From: Halobaculum saliterrae
Lineage (GTDB): Archaea > Halobacteriota > Halobacteria > Halobacteriales > Haloferacaceae
Direction: 5' to 3'
DNA: 64,000 nucleotides
NCBI RefSeq assembly: GCF_009831625.1
Contig: NZ_WUUS01000008.1
Span: 1-64,000, forward strand
The notes beneath the pieces were generated by a model that ran no database searches, had not been told where the DNA came from, and worked only from the letters and a program-made list of their open reading frames with translations. Made by a program: the position numbers and the translations under genes. Of this stretch, positions 1 through 8,722 are shown one piece after another; position 1 is the first letter of the stretch, and every line of letters begins with the position of its first letter.

Positions 1-1461
<1,461 letters not shown>

Positions 1462-1634
1462 GTCTCCCCGTGAAGGGAGGGTGGCGGGTCATATCGTGGC
1501 GACATCGTGGAACCGACCAGATGTCACCGAACTATCGGGGCTCACATCAGATACCGTCTTGCGGCGGACCGCAGGGGCGGAATCCTCATAGCGTGACGCC
1601 GCGCCGACCGCGGCGCGCTTCACATCACATCGAA
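1462..1634 (-). other. 16S rRNA leader
   Basis: Leader between the inferred transcription start and mature 16S. It contains inverted repeats that can fold: GACATC/GATGTC arms at 1501-1506 and 1520-1525, and GCCGCG/CGCGGC arms at 1598-1603 and 1609-1614. Archaeal 16S precursors are cut at a bulge-helix-bulge formed with sequence downstream of 16S. That partner is outside the window, so the processing stem cannot be confirmed. I see no protein gene here. Confidence 0.6.
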
Positions 1635-1644
1635 TGGCAGTGGT

Positions 1645-1662
1645 ACGTATAAGCCCGTCGTC
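1645..1662 (-). promoter_or_regulatory. Ribosomal RNA operon promoter (TATA element)
   Basis: On the minus strand the sequence reads CGACGGGCTTATACGTACC, with a TATA element CTTATACGT at about 1645-1653. This resembles haloarchaeal rRNA promoters from memory. The start would fall near 1620-1630, giving a leader of roughly 165 nt. Only one such promoter is obvious upstream, whereas some haloarchaea have several. Confidence 0.6.
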
Positions 1663-1780
1663 TCGCAGTCGGCGAGTTACTGCACCACGTGGGTACGGAT
1701 CCCACAGTCGACTCCGGGGATGGGTGGCTGACGGGTGGCCGTCACAAACTATTCAACTCGGTGACTGAATCTTCGGCCAC

Positions 1781-3397
1781 GTGGCCCTCCGAACGCGTCT
1801 CACGGTCGTCAGCTGTGCCCTCCGGACGGCACTCGCGCGCAGGCTGTTCGTCGACAGACGAGCGCTCGCCGTCCTCAGGGTCGCGCTGGGGGCGCTGTTG
1901 CTCGCGGATCTGCTGTTGCGCGCACGGTCGCTGGCGTTCTTCTACACGGATGCGGGCGTCCTCCCGCGGTCAGTCCTGTTCGCCCGCTATCCGATCACAT
2001 CGACCCTCTCACTGCACGCCTGGTTCGGGGGGAGCTGGTGGATCACACTCCTGTTTGTGACCGCCGGCGTCGCCGCACTCGCGCTCGCGCTCGGGTATCG
2101 TACCAAGGTGGCGGCGGTCTGTTCGCTGCTCCTCCTGGTCTCGCTACACGCACGGAACCCGCTCGTGTTGAACGGGGGGGACTCGCTGTTGCGACGGACC
2201 CTCCTGTGGGGCCTCTTCGTTCCGCTCGGGACCGGTTTGGCCCTCGAAGATCGGACTCGATGCCGCCACCCGGCGGCCATCGGGCTGTTGCTTCAGCCGA
2301 TCGTCCTCTACATGGTCAACGCGGTGATCAAACTACGGGGGAGCGCGTGGCCGAGCGGGCGGGCGGTGCAGATGGTGTTCAGCATCGACTCGCTGACCGT
2401 CCTCCTGGGGGAACGACTCGCAGCGTATCCGCAACTGCTCGGCGGGCTGGGTGCCGCGTGGGTTGTACTGCTGTGTTGTTCACCCCTGCTCGTGCTCACT
2501 ACCGGTTCGAGACGAACGGCAGTCGTCGCCGTGTTCGCGGCCGCGCACACGGGGATGGCGTTCACCCTCGGGGTCGGGTTGTTCCCGGTCATCAGTCTCG
2601 CCGCGTTGCTCCCCTACCTTCCACCCGCCGTGTGGGAGTCGATCGAGGGGCCGTGGAATCGGACGGTTCGGAGGATCGACGGGGTGGCGACCGCGGGATC
2701 GAGTCGGGCGATCGGAGTGCTCGGGGCGAACAGGGTTGCCCGAGCGGGGTCACGACTCACCCGGCGACTCGGGAGCGGCGCGCGAGCGGGGATCGCGGCG
2801 GTCCCCCCGACGCTGACGGCGTCGGGTCGTCTCACGGGCCGGATCGAGGCCGACGGCGGGTCTGAAGGAGAGAACGGAACCGGAAAGATCGATAGCGCGT
2901 GGAACGCGGCCGGCGTCGGACGGATGGCTCGCGGCGCCGCGACGGCGCTGTTGCTCGTCGTCGTGCTGTGGAACGCGGCCGCGTTGGGCTACATCGACGC
3001 CCCGGAGACGGACGCGATCGGAGTTGGTCCCCAGGAGACCCGGTGGGACATGTTCGCGCCGTCGCCGCCGACCGAGGACGTCTGGTACGTCGCGATCGGG
3101 ACGCTCGATTCCGGCGAGGAGGCGGACGTGATCCACGGCGGGGACCCGAGTCTGCATCGAACGGGCGATCGCGCGAGTACCTATCCCAGCGCGCGCTGGC
3201 GAAAGTACCTGGAGGTCGTCCGCTGGAACGACGACGACGTGCTCCGCGAGCAGTTCGCGTCGGCGCTGTGTGCGAGGTGGAGCGCGACCCACCGGACACG
3301 CGTCGAAACGATCACGGTACACGTGCGTTCGCAGCCGACTCGGCTGGACGGACCGGAGCCGGTGGAGGAGGTACGCACTCGGAGATACGCATGCTGA
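1781..3397 (+). CDS. HTTM-domain (vitamin K carboxylase-like) membrane protein
   Basis: The 538-residue protein has an N-terminal multi-pass region (about residues 25-290) with features of HTTM/VKGC-like proteins: hydrophobic helices, a FYTDAGVLPR loop, and a conserved HARNPLVLNGGDSLLR stretch near residue 125. After an acidic soluble linker a further hydrophobic helix appears (about residues 385-405), followed by a charged tail. The GTG start fits a leaderless transcript, with ACTATTCAAC about 27 nt upstream. The family is widespread in haloarchaea and its substrate is unknown; gamma-carboxylation of glutamate is known only for some eukaryotic relatives. It sits between the rRNA promoter and the origin and is transcribed towards orc1. 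Confidence 0.8.
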   Translation: MALRTRLTVVSCALRTALARRLFVDRRALAVLRVALGALLLADLLLRARSLAFFYTDAGVLPRSVLFARYPITSTLSLHAWFGGSWWITLLFVTAGVAALALALGYRTKVAAVCSLLLLVSLHARNPLVLNGGDSLLRRTLLWGLFVPLGTGLALEDRTRCRHPAAIGLLLQPIVLYMVNAVIKLRGSAWPSGRAVQMVFSIDSLTVLLGERLAAYPQLLGGLGAAWVVLLCCSPLLVLTTGSRRTAVVAVFAAAHTGMAFTLGVGLFPVISLAALLPYLPPAVWESIEGPWNRTVRRIDGVATAGSSRAIGVLGANRVARAGSRLTRRLGSGARAGIAAVPPTLTASGRLTGRIEADGGSEGENGTGKIDSAWNAAGVGRMARGAATALLLVVVLWNAAALGYIDAPETDAIGVGPQETRWDMFAPSPPTEDVWYVAIGTLDSGEEADVIHGGDPSLHRTGDRASTYPSARWRKYLEVVRWNDDDVLREQFASALCARWSATHRTRVETITVHVRSQPTRLDGPEPVEEVRTRRYAC

Positions 3398-3570
3398 ACG
3401 GGCGTACGTGGCTTACCGAGTGGTCGCGGGTGTGGCCAGCAGGGGGACGGAACGTTGCCGGCGGGGGTGAGGAGTGTGGTTGGCGGCGGTGAGGAGTGTG
3501 ACCGGCGGCGATGAGGAGTGTACTCGACGGAAGTGTACACCGTGACTGCCCCTGTCCGGGTCGAGGGGGA
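3398..3570. repeat. Short intergenic repeats downstream of the HTTM gene
   Basis: This intergenic stretch contains three close copies of GGYGRTGAGGAGTGTG-like sequence at about 3465-3530, with a spacing near 25 bp, followed by CGACGGAAGTGTACACCGTG. No coding signal is convincing. The repeats lie just left of the ORB-like box at 3571, so they may belong to the origin neighbourhood. They are not ORB copies. Confidence 0.4.
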
Positions 3571-3590
3571 GAGCACTCGAAAACCGGTGT
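3571..3590 (-). repeat. ORB-like repeat (outlier, beyond orc1)
   Basis: GAGCACTCGAAAACCGGTGT matches the reverse complement of the origin repeats at 5098-5870. It lies 68 bp past the orc1 stop codon, on the far side of the gene from the origin core. It is in inverted orientation relative to most copies. This suggests that Orc1 may bind both sides of its own gene. Confidence 0.75.
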
Positions 3591-3657
3591 CGGTGCGCGT
3601 GGGAGGTCGAACCGGCGGTGCGGGGGCCGGATGGGGTCGGATCGGAGGGGTAACAGC

Positions 3658-4947
3658 TCAGGTGTCGACGAGGCCGGCGTCACGGAGGATCCGTTCGATG
3701 TCGAGGGACACGCCGTCGAGCGGGAGTTCCGACTCGGCGATCGCGTCCCGGACCTGCGCGACGGTGAGCGCCTCGGACAGTTCGTAGGTGTTGTACTGGC
3801 CGCCGCGGAGCCCCTCGTTGTTCTGGTACGAGTGGAGGAACCCGAGCATGTCGAGCCGGGTGAGGTGGTTGTACATCCCGCGCTGGCTCAGCGGATCGTC
3901 GCCGGCGGCCTGCGCGAGCCGGCGGTACGCCGCGTGGATGGCCTTCGTCCGAACCGGCGTTCGGCCGTCGGCGTCGAGGCGCGCGACCGCCGAGAGGATG
4001 AGCTGTTTGTGCTGGTCCTGATCGGCGACCGACTCGACCATGTCCCCGTAGTCGAGTTCCTCCTTCGCCGCGTACACGTCGTCGGGCTCGATCGGGACGT
4101 GCCCCTCGTTCTCGGCGTGTTCGGCCGCCTGTTTGAGGAGGTCCATCGCGCGGCGCGCGCTCCCGGAGGAGTTCCGGACGGCGAGAGCGGCACACAGCGA
4201 GAGGACCTCCTTACCGTACGTGTCGGGATGGAGCGCGCGTTCGGCGCGCGCCTCGATGATCTCCTCCAACTCCTCGGCGGTGTACGCGGGGAACTTGATC
4301 TCCGTCTCACATAGCGTGTCGCGGACCTTCGGGGAGAGGTTCGACCGGAACGTGTAGTCGTTCGAGATCCCGATGAGCCCGATCCGCGTGTTCTCCACGT
4401 AACCGATGTCTCGCGCACGCGGGAGATCGTACAGCAGCGTATCGGACTCGCCGACGCGGTCGACCTCGTCGAGGACGATGAGGACGGTACCGCCGATGGC
4501 GTCGAGTTCGTCGTACAGCATCTCGTACACCTCGCGCGCGGCGTAGCCCGTCGACGAGACGGTCTCGCCGTCGCGAAGCTCGTTCACCAGCGCGATGGCG
4601 ACCTGATAGGAGGAGGCGGTCCCGTCCGCCGGCGCGAGGTTCTGACAGTTGACGCGGACGTATGTGAACCCCCGCTCGTCGCCGGGCGCGTCGGCGTTGC
4701 GCGAGTCGATGTCGGCGTCGAGTTCCTGAAGCAGGTACTTCGTCGCCGCCGTCTTCCCGACGCCGGTGTCGCCGTAGAGGAAGGCGTTTCTCGGGGGCCT
4801 CCCCTTGTAAACGGGTTTCAGGGCGTTCACGTAGTCCTGCATCACGTCGTCGCGGCAGAGGATCTCCGCCGGCGTGTGCTCCTCCGTGAAGAGGTCCGCG
4901 TTCCGGATGATCTCCACGTCGTCCTCGAATATCGAACTCGACCCCAT
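3658..4947 (-). CDS. orc1: Orc1/Cdc6 replication initiator protein
   Basis: This is a 429-residue AAA+ initiator. The Walker A motif GDTGVGKT is at residues 59-66, Walker B (VLIVLDEVD) near 155-163, and sensor I (IGLIGISND) near 189-197. A sensor II/arginine region (GSARRAMDLL) is followed by a C-terminal winged helix from about 330 to the end. It binds ORB repeats and loads the MCM helicase in archaea. I chose the ATG at 4947 because it gives the usual N-terminus and CTTATC lies at 4977-4982, about 30 nt upstream, which suits a leaderless message. The gene is transcribed away from the adjacent origin, as is typical for an orc1/cdc6 linked to an active haloarchaeal oriC. Confidence 0.96.
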   Translation of the reverse strand: MGSSSIFEDDVEIIRNADLFTEEHTPAEILCRDDVMQDYVNALKPVYKGRPPRNAFLYGDTGVGKTAATKYLLQELDADIDSRNADAPGDERGFTYVRVNCQNLAPADGTASSYQVAIALVNELRDGETVSSTGYAAREVYEMLYDELDAIGGTVLIVLDEVDRVGESDTLLYDLPRARDIGYVENTRIGLIGISNDYTFRSNLSPKVRDTLCETEIKFPAYTAEELEEIIEARAERALHPDTYGKEVLSLCAALAVRNSSGSARRAMDLLKQAAEHAENEGHVPIEPDDVYAAKEELDYGDMVESVADQDQHKQLILSAVARLDADGRTPVRTKAIHAAYRRLAQAAGDDPLSQRGMYNHLTRLDMLGFLHSYQNNEGLRGGQYNTYELSEALTVAQVRDAIAESELPLDGVSLDIERILRDAGLVDT

Positions 4948-4992
4948 ATCGCACCAACTCGTCCGGCCACCCGAGTGATAAGGCTGTGGAAG

Positions 4993-5075
4993 TTCGAGTG
5001 CTTTCGCGTGCTTTCGAGTGTTCCACCGGGTCCTTGCGAGTGCTCTGCGAGTGACTGCGGGTGACTGCGAGTGTT
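4993..5075. repeat. Array of seven 10-bp ORB half-site repeats in the orc1 promoter
   Basis: Units TTCGAGTGCT (4993), TTCGCGTGCT (5003), TTCGAGTGTT (5013), TGCGAGTGCT (5035), TGCGAGTGAC (5046), TGCGGGTGAC (5056) and TGCGAGTGTT (5066) follow one another with a period of 10-11 bp, about one helical turn. Each matches the TTTCGAGTGCT half of the ORB-like repeats. They start about 10 bp upstream of the orc1 TATA-like box at 4977-4982. I infer a site for cooperative Orc1 binding and autoregulation. Confidence 0.7.
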
Positions 5076-5097
5076 CCGGCCGACTACGAGGAGGACA

Positions 5098-5117
5098 ACA
5101 CCGGTTTTCGAATGCTT
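5098..5117 (+). repeat. ORB-like repeat 1 (left)
   Basis: ACACCGGTTTTCGAATGCTT, forward orientation. It differs from the best-conserved copies (5313, 5475) at a few positions. Confidence 0.75.
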
Positions 5118-5240
5118 CCGGCGGGAAACACGCCGGGACGGTGGGAGGCGACGGCTCGAACACTCGCGGGGTGGTCGAACGATGGGATGGACCCGGTGCC
5201 GTGCGGTGGCCCGGCCGGAGATGAACCGGCCCGGGAACAC

Positions 5241-5260
5241 ACACCAGTTTTCGAGTGCTT
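5241..5260 (+). repeat. ORB-like repeat 2 (left)
   Basis: ACACCAGTTTTCGAGTGCTT, forward orientation, 143 bp from repeat 1. The core TTTTCGAGTGCT is shared. Confidence 0.8.
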
Positions 5261-5312
5261 TCGGGCCGGCTCCCCGTCGCGGGTTCGAGTCGATCGACGG
5301 TCGGACGTCGCG

Positions 5313-5332
5313 ACACCGTATTTCGAGTGCTC
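5313..5332 (+). repeat. ORB-like repeat 3 (left)
   Basis: ACACCGTATTTCGAGTGCTC, identical over 20 bp to repeat 4 at 5475. Confidence 0.85.
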
Positions 5333-5474
5333 TTCCCGTTCGGGGCTCCCGGGGATCCGCCGTCTCCGCGAAACCTCCGCCGTCTGGCGGCTGTAACGGA
5401 GTTCTTGAACGACCGCCGAGCTACGGCTCAGGGCTCTCGACTCACCCTCCCGGTCGTTCTCGGTGCCACCTGTC

Positions 5475-5494
5475 ACACCGTATTTCGAGTGCTC
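5475..5494 (+). repeat. ORB-like repeat 4 (left, next to the AT-rich element)
   Basis: ACACCGTATTTCGAGTGCTC, the copy closest to the unwinding element on the left and identical to repeat 3. Confidence 0.85.
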
Positions 5495-5545
5495 TGCTCG
5501 ATCGGGTATGTGGTCGACCTCACGGAGCGGAGGTTCTCGGACACA

Positions 5546-5672
5546 TCGTATATAAATGGTGCAAATGTGTAGACTACATATCACATCTCGGCGGCTTGAA
5601 CTAGCGTATTCACCGGATACAGGTGTGTTCTTCTCTCTCTTCTAGCTAGGATCGATAACGATATAATATACG
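5546..5672. other. AT-rich duplex unwinding element
   Basis: This is the most AT-rich stretch of the window. It includes CGTATATAAATGG near 5548, ACTACATATCACAT near 5572 and GATAACGATATAATATACG near 5653. It is flanked by ORB-like repeats on both sides, as expected for the site of initial melting. The right part also contains a pyrimidine run at 5629-5643. Confidence 0.75.
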
Positions 5673-5715
5673 CGAGAGCGACTCGTCTCGTTCTCACCGG
5701 GCCCGCTCGTGAGGA

Positions 5716-5735
5716 AAGCACATGAAAACTGGTGT
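5716..5735 (-). repeat. ORB-like repeat 5 (right, inverted)
   Basis: AAGCACATGAAAACTGGTGT, inverted relative to the left-hand copies and degenerate at a few positions. It is the first repeat right of the AT-rich element, so the closest repeats on each side face each other. Confidence 0.65.
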
Positions 5736-5756
5736 CAGAGGGTGATACCCCCGACC

Positions 5757-5776
5757 ACACCACTTTGCGAATGCTT
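5757..5776 (+). repeat. ORB-like repeat 6 (right, degenerate)
   Basis: ACACCACTTTGCGAATGCTT, forward orientation. It keeps the ACACC end and the CGAATGCTT end. Confidence 0.6.
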
Positions 5777-5850
5777 CACAGACGGCCGAACCGCCCGGGC
5801 GTCACGTCAGCCGAGGCGACGACTCGACACCGGCACAGTCGCGACGGCAC

Positions 5851-5870
5851 ACACCGGATTTCGAGTGCTC
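5851..5870 (+). repeat. ORB-like repeat 7 (right)
   Basis: ACACCGGATTTCGAGTGCTC, forward orientation and close to repeats 3 and 4 in sequence. It marks the right limit of the recognisable origin. Confidence 0.8.
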
Positions 5871-5968
5871 ACGAGCCCCTCCCGCCACGAGGACCCGTGT
5901 CTCATACGGGCGTCAACGACGCCGATCGAGGTCCGAACGGGTCACTCGATCCGCAACGAACGCACAGG

Positions 5969-6721
5969 TCACTCGAGCCCTACCCGTTCGCCGTCGTCGG
6001 GGACCACGACGTCGTCGACGGCGTCCCGGAGATCGTCGCGCGTCACGAGGCAGTGGTTGATCGCGTCCATGTGCACGGCGGCGACCGTCGCGTCGTCCGG
6101 CGTCGCCTCACGGACTTGCTTCACGTCGTCCGCGTCCATCGTTATCGGCTCCCCCTCGCGGAACCGCGCTCCGCCGGCGTTCGCGATCACGGCGCTCGGT
6201 CGGGTCTCCGCCAGCGTCTCCTCGACGCTGTCGTACCAGACGGTATCGCCGGTGAGGTAGATCGAGGGCGTCGCGTCCGGACCGCGCACGACGGCCCCGG
6301 TCACGGGCGCCATCGCCGCCGCGAGGTCCCCGTGTCCGTGTCGAGCGGGGGTGGGCGAGAGTCGTAGGTCCCCGACCGATAGCTCCCCGTCGAGCGGACG
6401 AACGTCGGTGAACCCCTCCGACTCGAACTCGTGTGCCTCCTCCGGGTGGGCGATCAGCGGCACGTCCGAGTCCAGTCGCTCGCGGGCGGCGTCGTCGAAG
6501 TGGTCGTTGTGGCGGTGGGTGACGAGCACCGCGTCGTAACCGAGATCGACCGACGGCAGCTCGACGAGCGGGTTGCGGCGCTGGTTCGGGGTGTTCTCGA
6601 CCGGCGGGTCGCCGCCGCGGTCCCCGAGCATCGGATCCACGAGCAGCGTCGTGTCGCCAACCGTGACCAGAAGCGTTGCGTGACGGACGAGTCGAACGGT
6701 TGCGACCGGATCAGTCGACAT
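5969..6721 (-). CDS. MBL-fold metal-dependent hydrolase (UlaG-like)
   Basis: The 250-residue protein has the metallo-beta-lactamase fold. It starts with a short VRLVRHATLLVTVGDTTLLVDP strand pair, carries the metal-binding THRHNDHFD motif (HxHxDH) near residue 64, and has a later TGDTVWYDS motif and a C-terminal VHMDAINHC motif. This layout resembles the UlaG/YtnP-like lactonase-hydrolase group; the substrate is unknown. I chose the ATG at 6721 because upstream codons in frame lack family sequence. It is divergent from the lactonase-like gene at 6899 and flanks the origin on the right. Confidence 0.82.
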   Translation of the reverse strand: MSTDPVATVRLVRHATLLVTVGDTTLLVDPMLGDRGGDPPVENTPNQRRNPLVELPSVDLGYDAVLVTHRHNDHFDDAARERLDSDVPLIAHPEEAHEFESEGFTDVRPLDGELSVGDLRLSPTPARHGHGDLAAAMAPVTGAVVRGPDATPSIYLTGDTVWYDSVEETLAETRPSAVIANAGGARFREGEPITMDADDVKQVREATPDDATVAAVHMDAINHCLVTRDDLRDAVDDVVVPDDGERVGLE

Positions 6722-6898
6722 GGCGACGACTGCGGACGCCGTGTGTATGGTACTGTCGACGGCATCTCGGACCGTCGGGCTGTCATACGAGACGGACGAG
6801 CCATCGAGGCCGCGACGCCGCGAACGGAACCGTGAACGAGTTCGTCCCCGACCGGTTCGACGAGTACGTTCAAGCCATGGGCGGCCCTTTCGGTGTCC

Positions 6899-7687
6899 AT
6901 GCCGGAAGTCTCCCTCATCGACCGCGGTCGAGTCCGCGCGGATCAGGCGTACGTCGTCGACGGCGCGTCGATGGCCAGCGCGGCCGAGCCGAACCCTGAG
7001 CACACTCGCATCGAGTTCGTCGTCTGGAACGCCGTGATCGAGGCCGGCGGTCGAACGTACCTGTGGGACACGGGCGTGCCGACCGACGCCGCCGACTACT
7101 GGCCCGACCCGCTGTACGGCGCGTTCGAGGCGCACGACGCGAGCGAGCACTCCCTTGAGGGCGATCTCGCGAACGCGGGGTACGAACTCGCCGACGTCGA
7201 CGCGGTGGTGATGAGCCACCTCCATCTCGATCACGCGGGGGAACTCGACGCGTTCGCCGGCACCGACACCCCCGTGTACGTCCATCGCGACGAGTTGCCG
7301 TTCGCATTCTACTCGGCACACACCGACGAGGGATCGATCGCGTACCTCGCGTCGGACTTCGACGGCGACCTGAACTGGCGGGTGATCCACCGCCACCGCC
7401 ACACGCTCGCGGACGGGTTCGAGCTGCTGCACCTGCCGGGGCACACGCCGGGGCTCCTCGGCGCGCGGATCGAAACCCCGGAGGGAACCCTCCTCGTCGC
7501 CGGCGACGAGTGTTACGTCGACGCGAACTACGCGGAGGGCGCGCCGCTGGGACCGGGACTGCTGTGGAGCGAGCGTGACTGGCACGAGAGCCTCGAGACC
7601 CTCCGTGAACTGGAGCGACGGACCGACGCCGACGTGCTGTACGGCCACGACCTCGATCGGTTCGAGACGCTCGCGGCGCGCTACTGA
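6899..7687 (+). CDS. MBL-fold N-acyl homoserine lactonase-like hydrolase
   Basis: The 262-residue MBL-fold protein resembles AiiA/AttM-type lactonases. It has WDTGVPTDA early on, the metal motif SHLHLDHAG (HxHxDH) near residue 106, HLPGHTPG near residue 180 and a final YGHD. These match dinuclear zinc hydrolases that open lactone rings. A GTG two codons upstream (6893) is an alternative start. It is transcribed divergently from another MBL-fold gene across a gap of about 180 bp. Quorum quenching is possible but cannot be concluded from sequence. Confidence 0.8.
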   Translation: MPEVSLIDRGRVRADQAYVVDGASMASAAEPNPEHTRIEFVVWNAVIEAGGRTYLWDTGVPTDAADYWPDPLYGAFEAHDASEHSLEGDLANAGYELADVDAVVMSHLHLDHAGELDAFAGTDTPVYVHRDELPFAFYSAHTDEGSIAYLASDFDGDLNWRVIHRHRHTLADGFELLHLPGHTPGLLGARIETPEGTLLVAGDECYVDANYAEGAPLGPGLLWSERDWHESLETLRELERRTDADVLYGHDLDRFETLAARY

Positions 7688-7995
7688 CTGCGACTCCTGC
7701 GCGGCCTCGGAGCTGTAGCTGCATCCGCGTGTGGTTGCTCCACCGCACGAAGCCGGGGATCGCCGTCGATCGCCCGCACCGACCACCCCGCCGTGACCCC
7801 GACGGCGTCATACCCGAAGGCGTCGATTCCTGCCGCCGCCAGTTCCCCCGGGAGGGGCGTCCGACGGCTGACCGTGCACGCCGCGGGAACGCTTCCGCCC
7901 CCGGAGCACACCGTACGAGTCGCCCCTGCTGTCGCGGCCATGATCGTGCCGCACTCGCTGAACGGGTCGTCGCTCGCGTCGTGGTCCGAGTGCAC
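7681..7995 (-). CDS. Doubtful small ORF, convergent with the lactonase gene
   Basis: A 104-codon frame with modest hydrophobicity, two cysteines near its centre and a basic, low-complexity C-terminus. It overlaps the end of the preceding gene by 7 bp and has no recognised domain. A second start at an internal ATG (MAATAGATRT) is possible. In GC-rich haloarchaeal DNA such frames often arise by chance. The remainder of 7688-8090 shows nothing else I can support. Confidence 0.25.
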   Translation of the reverse strand: MHSDHDASDDPFSECGTIMAATAGATRTVCSGGGSVPAACTVSRRTPLPGELAAAGIDAFGYDAVGVTAGWSVRAIDGDPRLRAVEQPHADAATAPRPRRSRSQ

Positions 7996-8090
7996 GGGGA
8001 GGGGCGACGGTCCGAAGTTCCCTTCGCCGGCGAACGCTGGGAACGATGGCGATTTGGAGGCCCGGCGGCGCCGGGACCCTCCCGGGCAAT

Positions 8091-8124
8091 CTCGTAAAGT
8101 CTAACAACTATCTCGATTTACGAG
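8091..8124 (+). promoter_or_regulatory. BirA-like biotin operator upstream of bioY
   Basis: Perfect 8-bp inverted repeat: CTCGTAAA at 8091-8098 and TTTACGAG at 8117-8124, with an 18-bp spacer. It ends 7 bp before the bioY ATG. The half-sites resemble the published bacterial/archaeal BirA signal (TTGTAAAC...GTTTACAA). The match to a biotin transporter gene supports biotin-dependent repression. The spacer is slightly longer than the usual 14-16 bp counted between full half-sites. Confidence 0.7.
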
Positions 8125-8131
8125 CGGGCAC

Positions 8132-8713
8132 ATGAGTACCGCAACTGAGGACGTCGACCTCGTCGGAGAGGAGATCGCCGCCAACGTGGCGCGCGCCGCG
8201 CTGTTCGCGGCGCTGACCGGCGTGTTCGCGTACGTGTCGTTCCAGCTCCCGGTGACATCGGTCCCGTTCACCCTGCAGGTGTTGGGCGTGTTCCTCGCCG
8301 GGGTGTTCCTCGGCCCCGTGTGGGGCGCCGCGTCGATGGTCATCTACGTCGTCGCCGGGGCGGTGGGCGCGCCAGTGTTCGCCTACGGTTCCGCCGGACT
8401 CGGCTCGCTGTTCGGTCAGTGGGGCGGATACCTGTGGTCGTACCCGTTCGCCGCCGCAGTCGTCGGCGTGGGCGTCCACGGCGCGGGCGATCTCGTCGAC
8501 CCGGACACGGTGGGCCTCGGACGCCTCGTCGGCGCGATGGCGGCCGGAACGGTCCTGATCTACGCGTTCGGGACCGTCGGATACGCGGTCGTCGGCGAGG
8601 TGAGCCTCGTGACGGCGGTGCTGGCCGCGGCGGTCCCGTTCGTCCCCGCGGAGGCGATCAAGGCGGCGGCGACGGTGGCGATCGTTCGCAGCGACGCCGT
8701 CGTCGCGCGGTAG
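8132..8713 (+). CDS. bioY: Biotin transporter substrate-binding subunit BioY
   Basis: The 193-residue integral membrane S-component belongs to an ECF-type biotin transporter. About six hydrophobic segments are visible. The family signature region includes FTLQVLGVFLAGVFLGP and GAVGAPVFAYGSAGLGSLFG, involved in biotin binding. It starts the bioY-bioM-bioN operon, with the ATPase gene following after 9 bp. A BirA-like operator lies directly upstream, so expression should respond to biotin. Confidence 0.95.
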   Translation: MSTATEDVDLVGEEIAANVARAALFAALTGVFAYVSFQLPVTSVPFTLQVLGVFLAGVFLGPVWGAASMVIYVVAGAVGAPVFAYGSAGLGSLFGQWGGYLWSYPFAAAVVGVGVHGAGDLVDPDTVGLGRLVGAMAAGTVLIYAFGTVGYAVVGEVSLVTAVLAAAVPFVPAEAIKAAATVAIVRSDAVVAR

Positions 8714-8722
8714 CCCCGAGCA

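Larger units (their letters stand above)
4948..5968. other. oriC: Replication origin region (oriC) with ORB-like repeats and unwinding element
   Basis: No protein gene is convincing between orc1 and the hydrolase at 5969. The region holds seven 20-bp ORB-like repeats: four on the left in one orientation (5098, 5241, 5313, 5475) and three on the right (5716 inverted, 5757, 5851). They flank an AT-rich stretch at 5546-5672 that is unlike the GC-rich surroundings. This matches the known architecture of archaeal origins: an orc1 gene, ORBs and a duplex unwinding element. The G-rich tail typical of many ORBs is not obvious here. Reading frames that span the repeats are composition artefacts. Confidence 0.9.

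Noticed and set aside
5071..5604. Reading frames across the origin repeats
   Set aside because: They consist of translated ORB repeats and lack domain sequence; repeats explain the frames.
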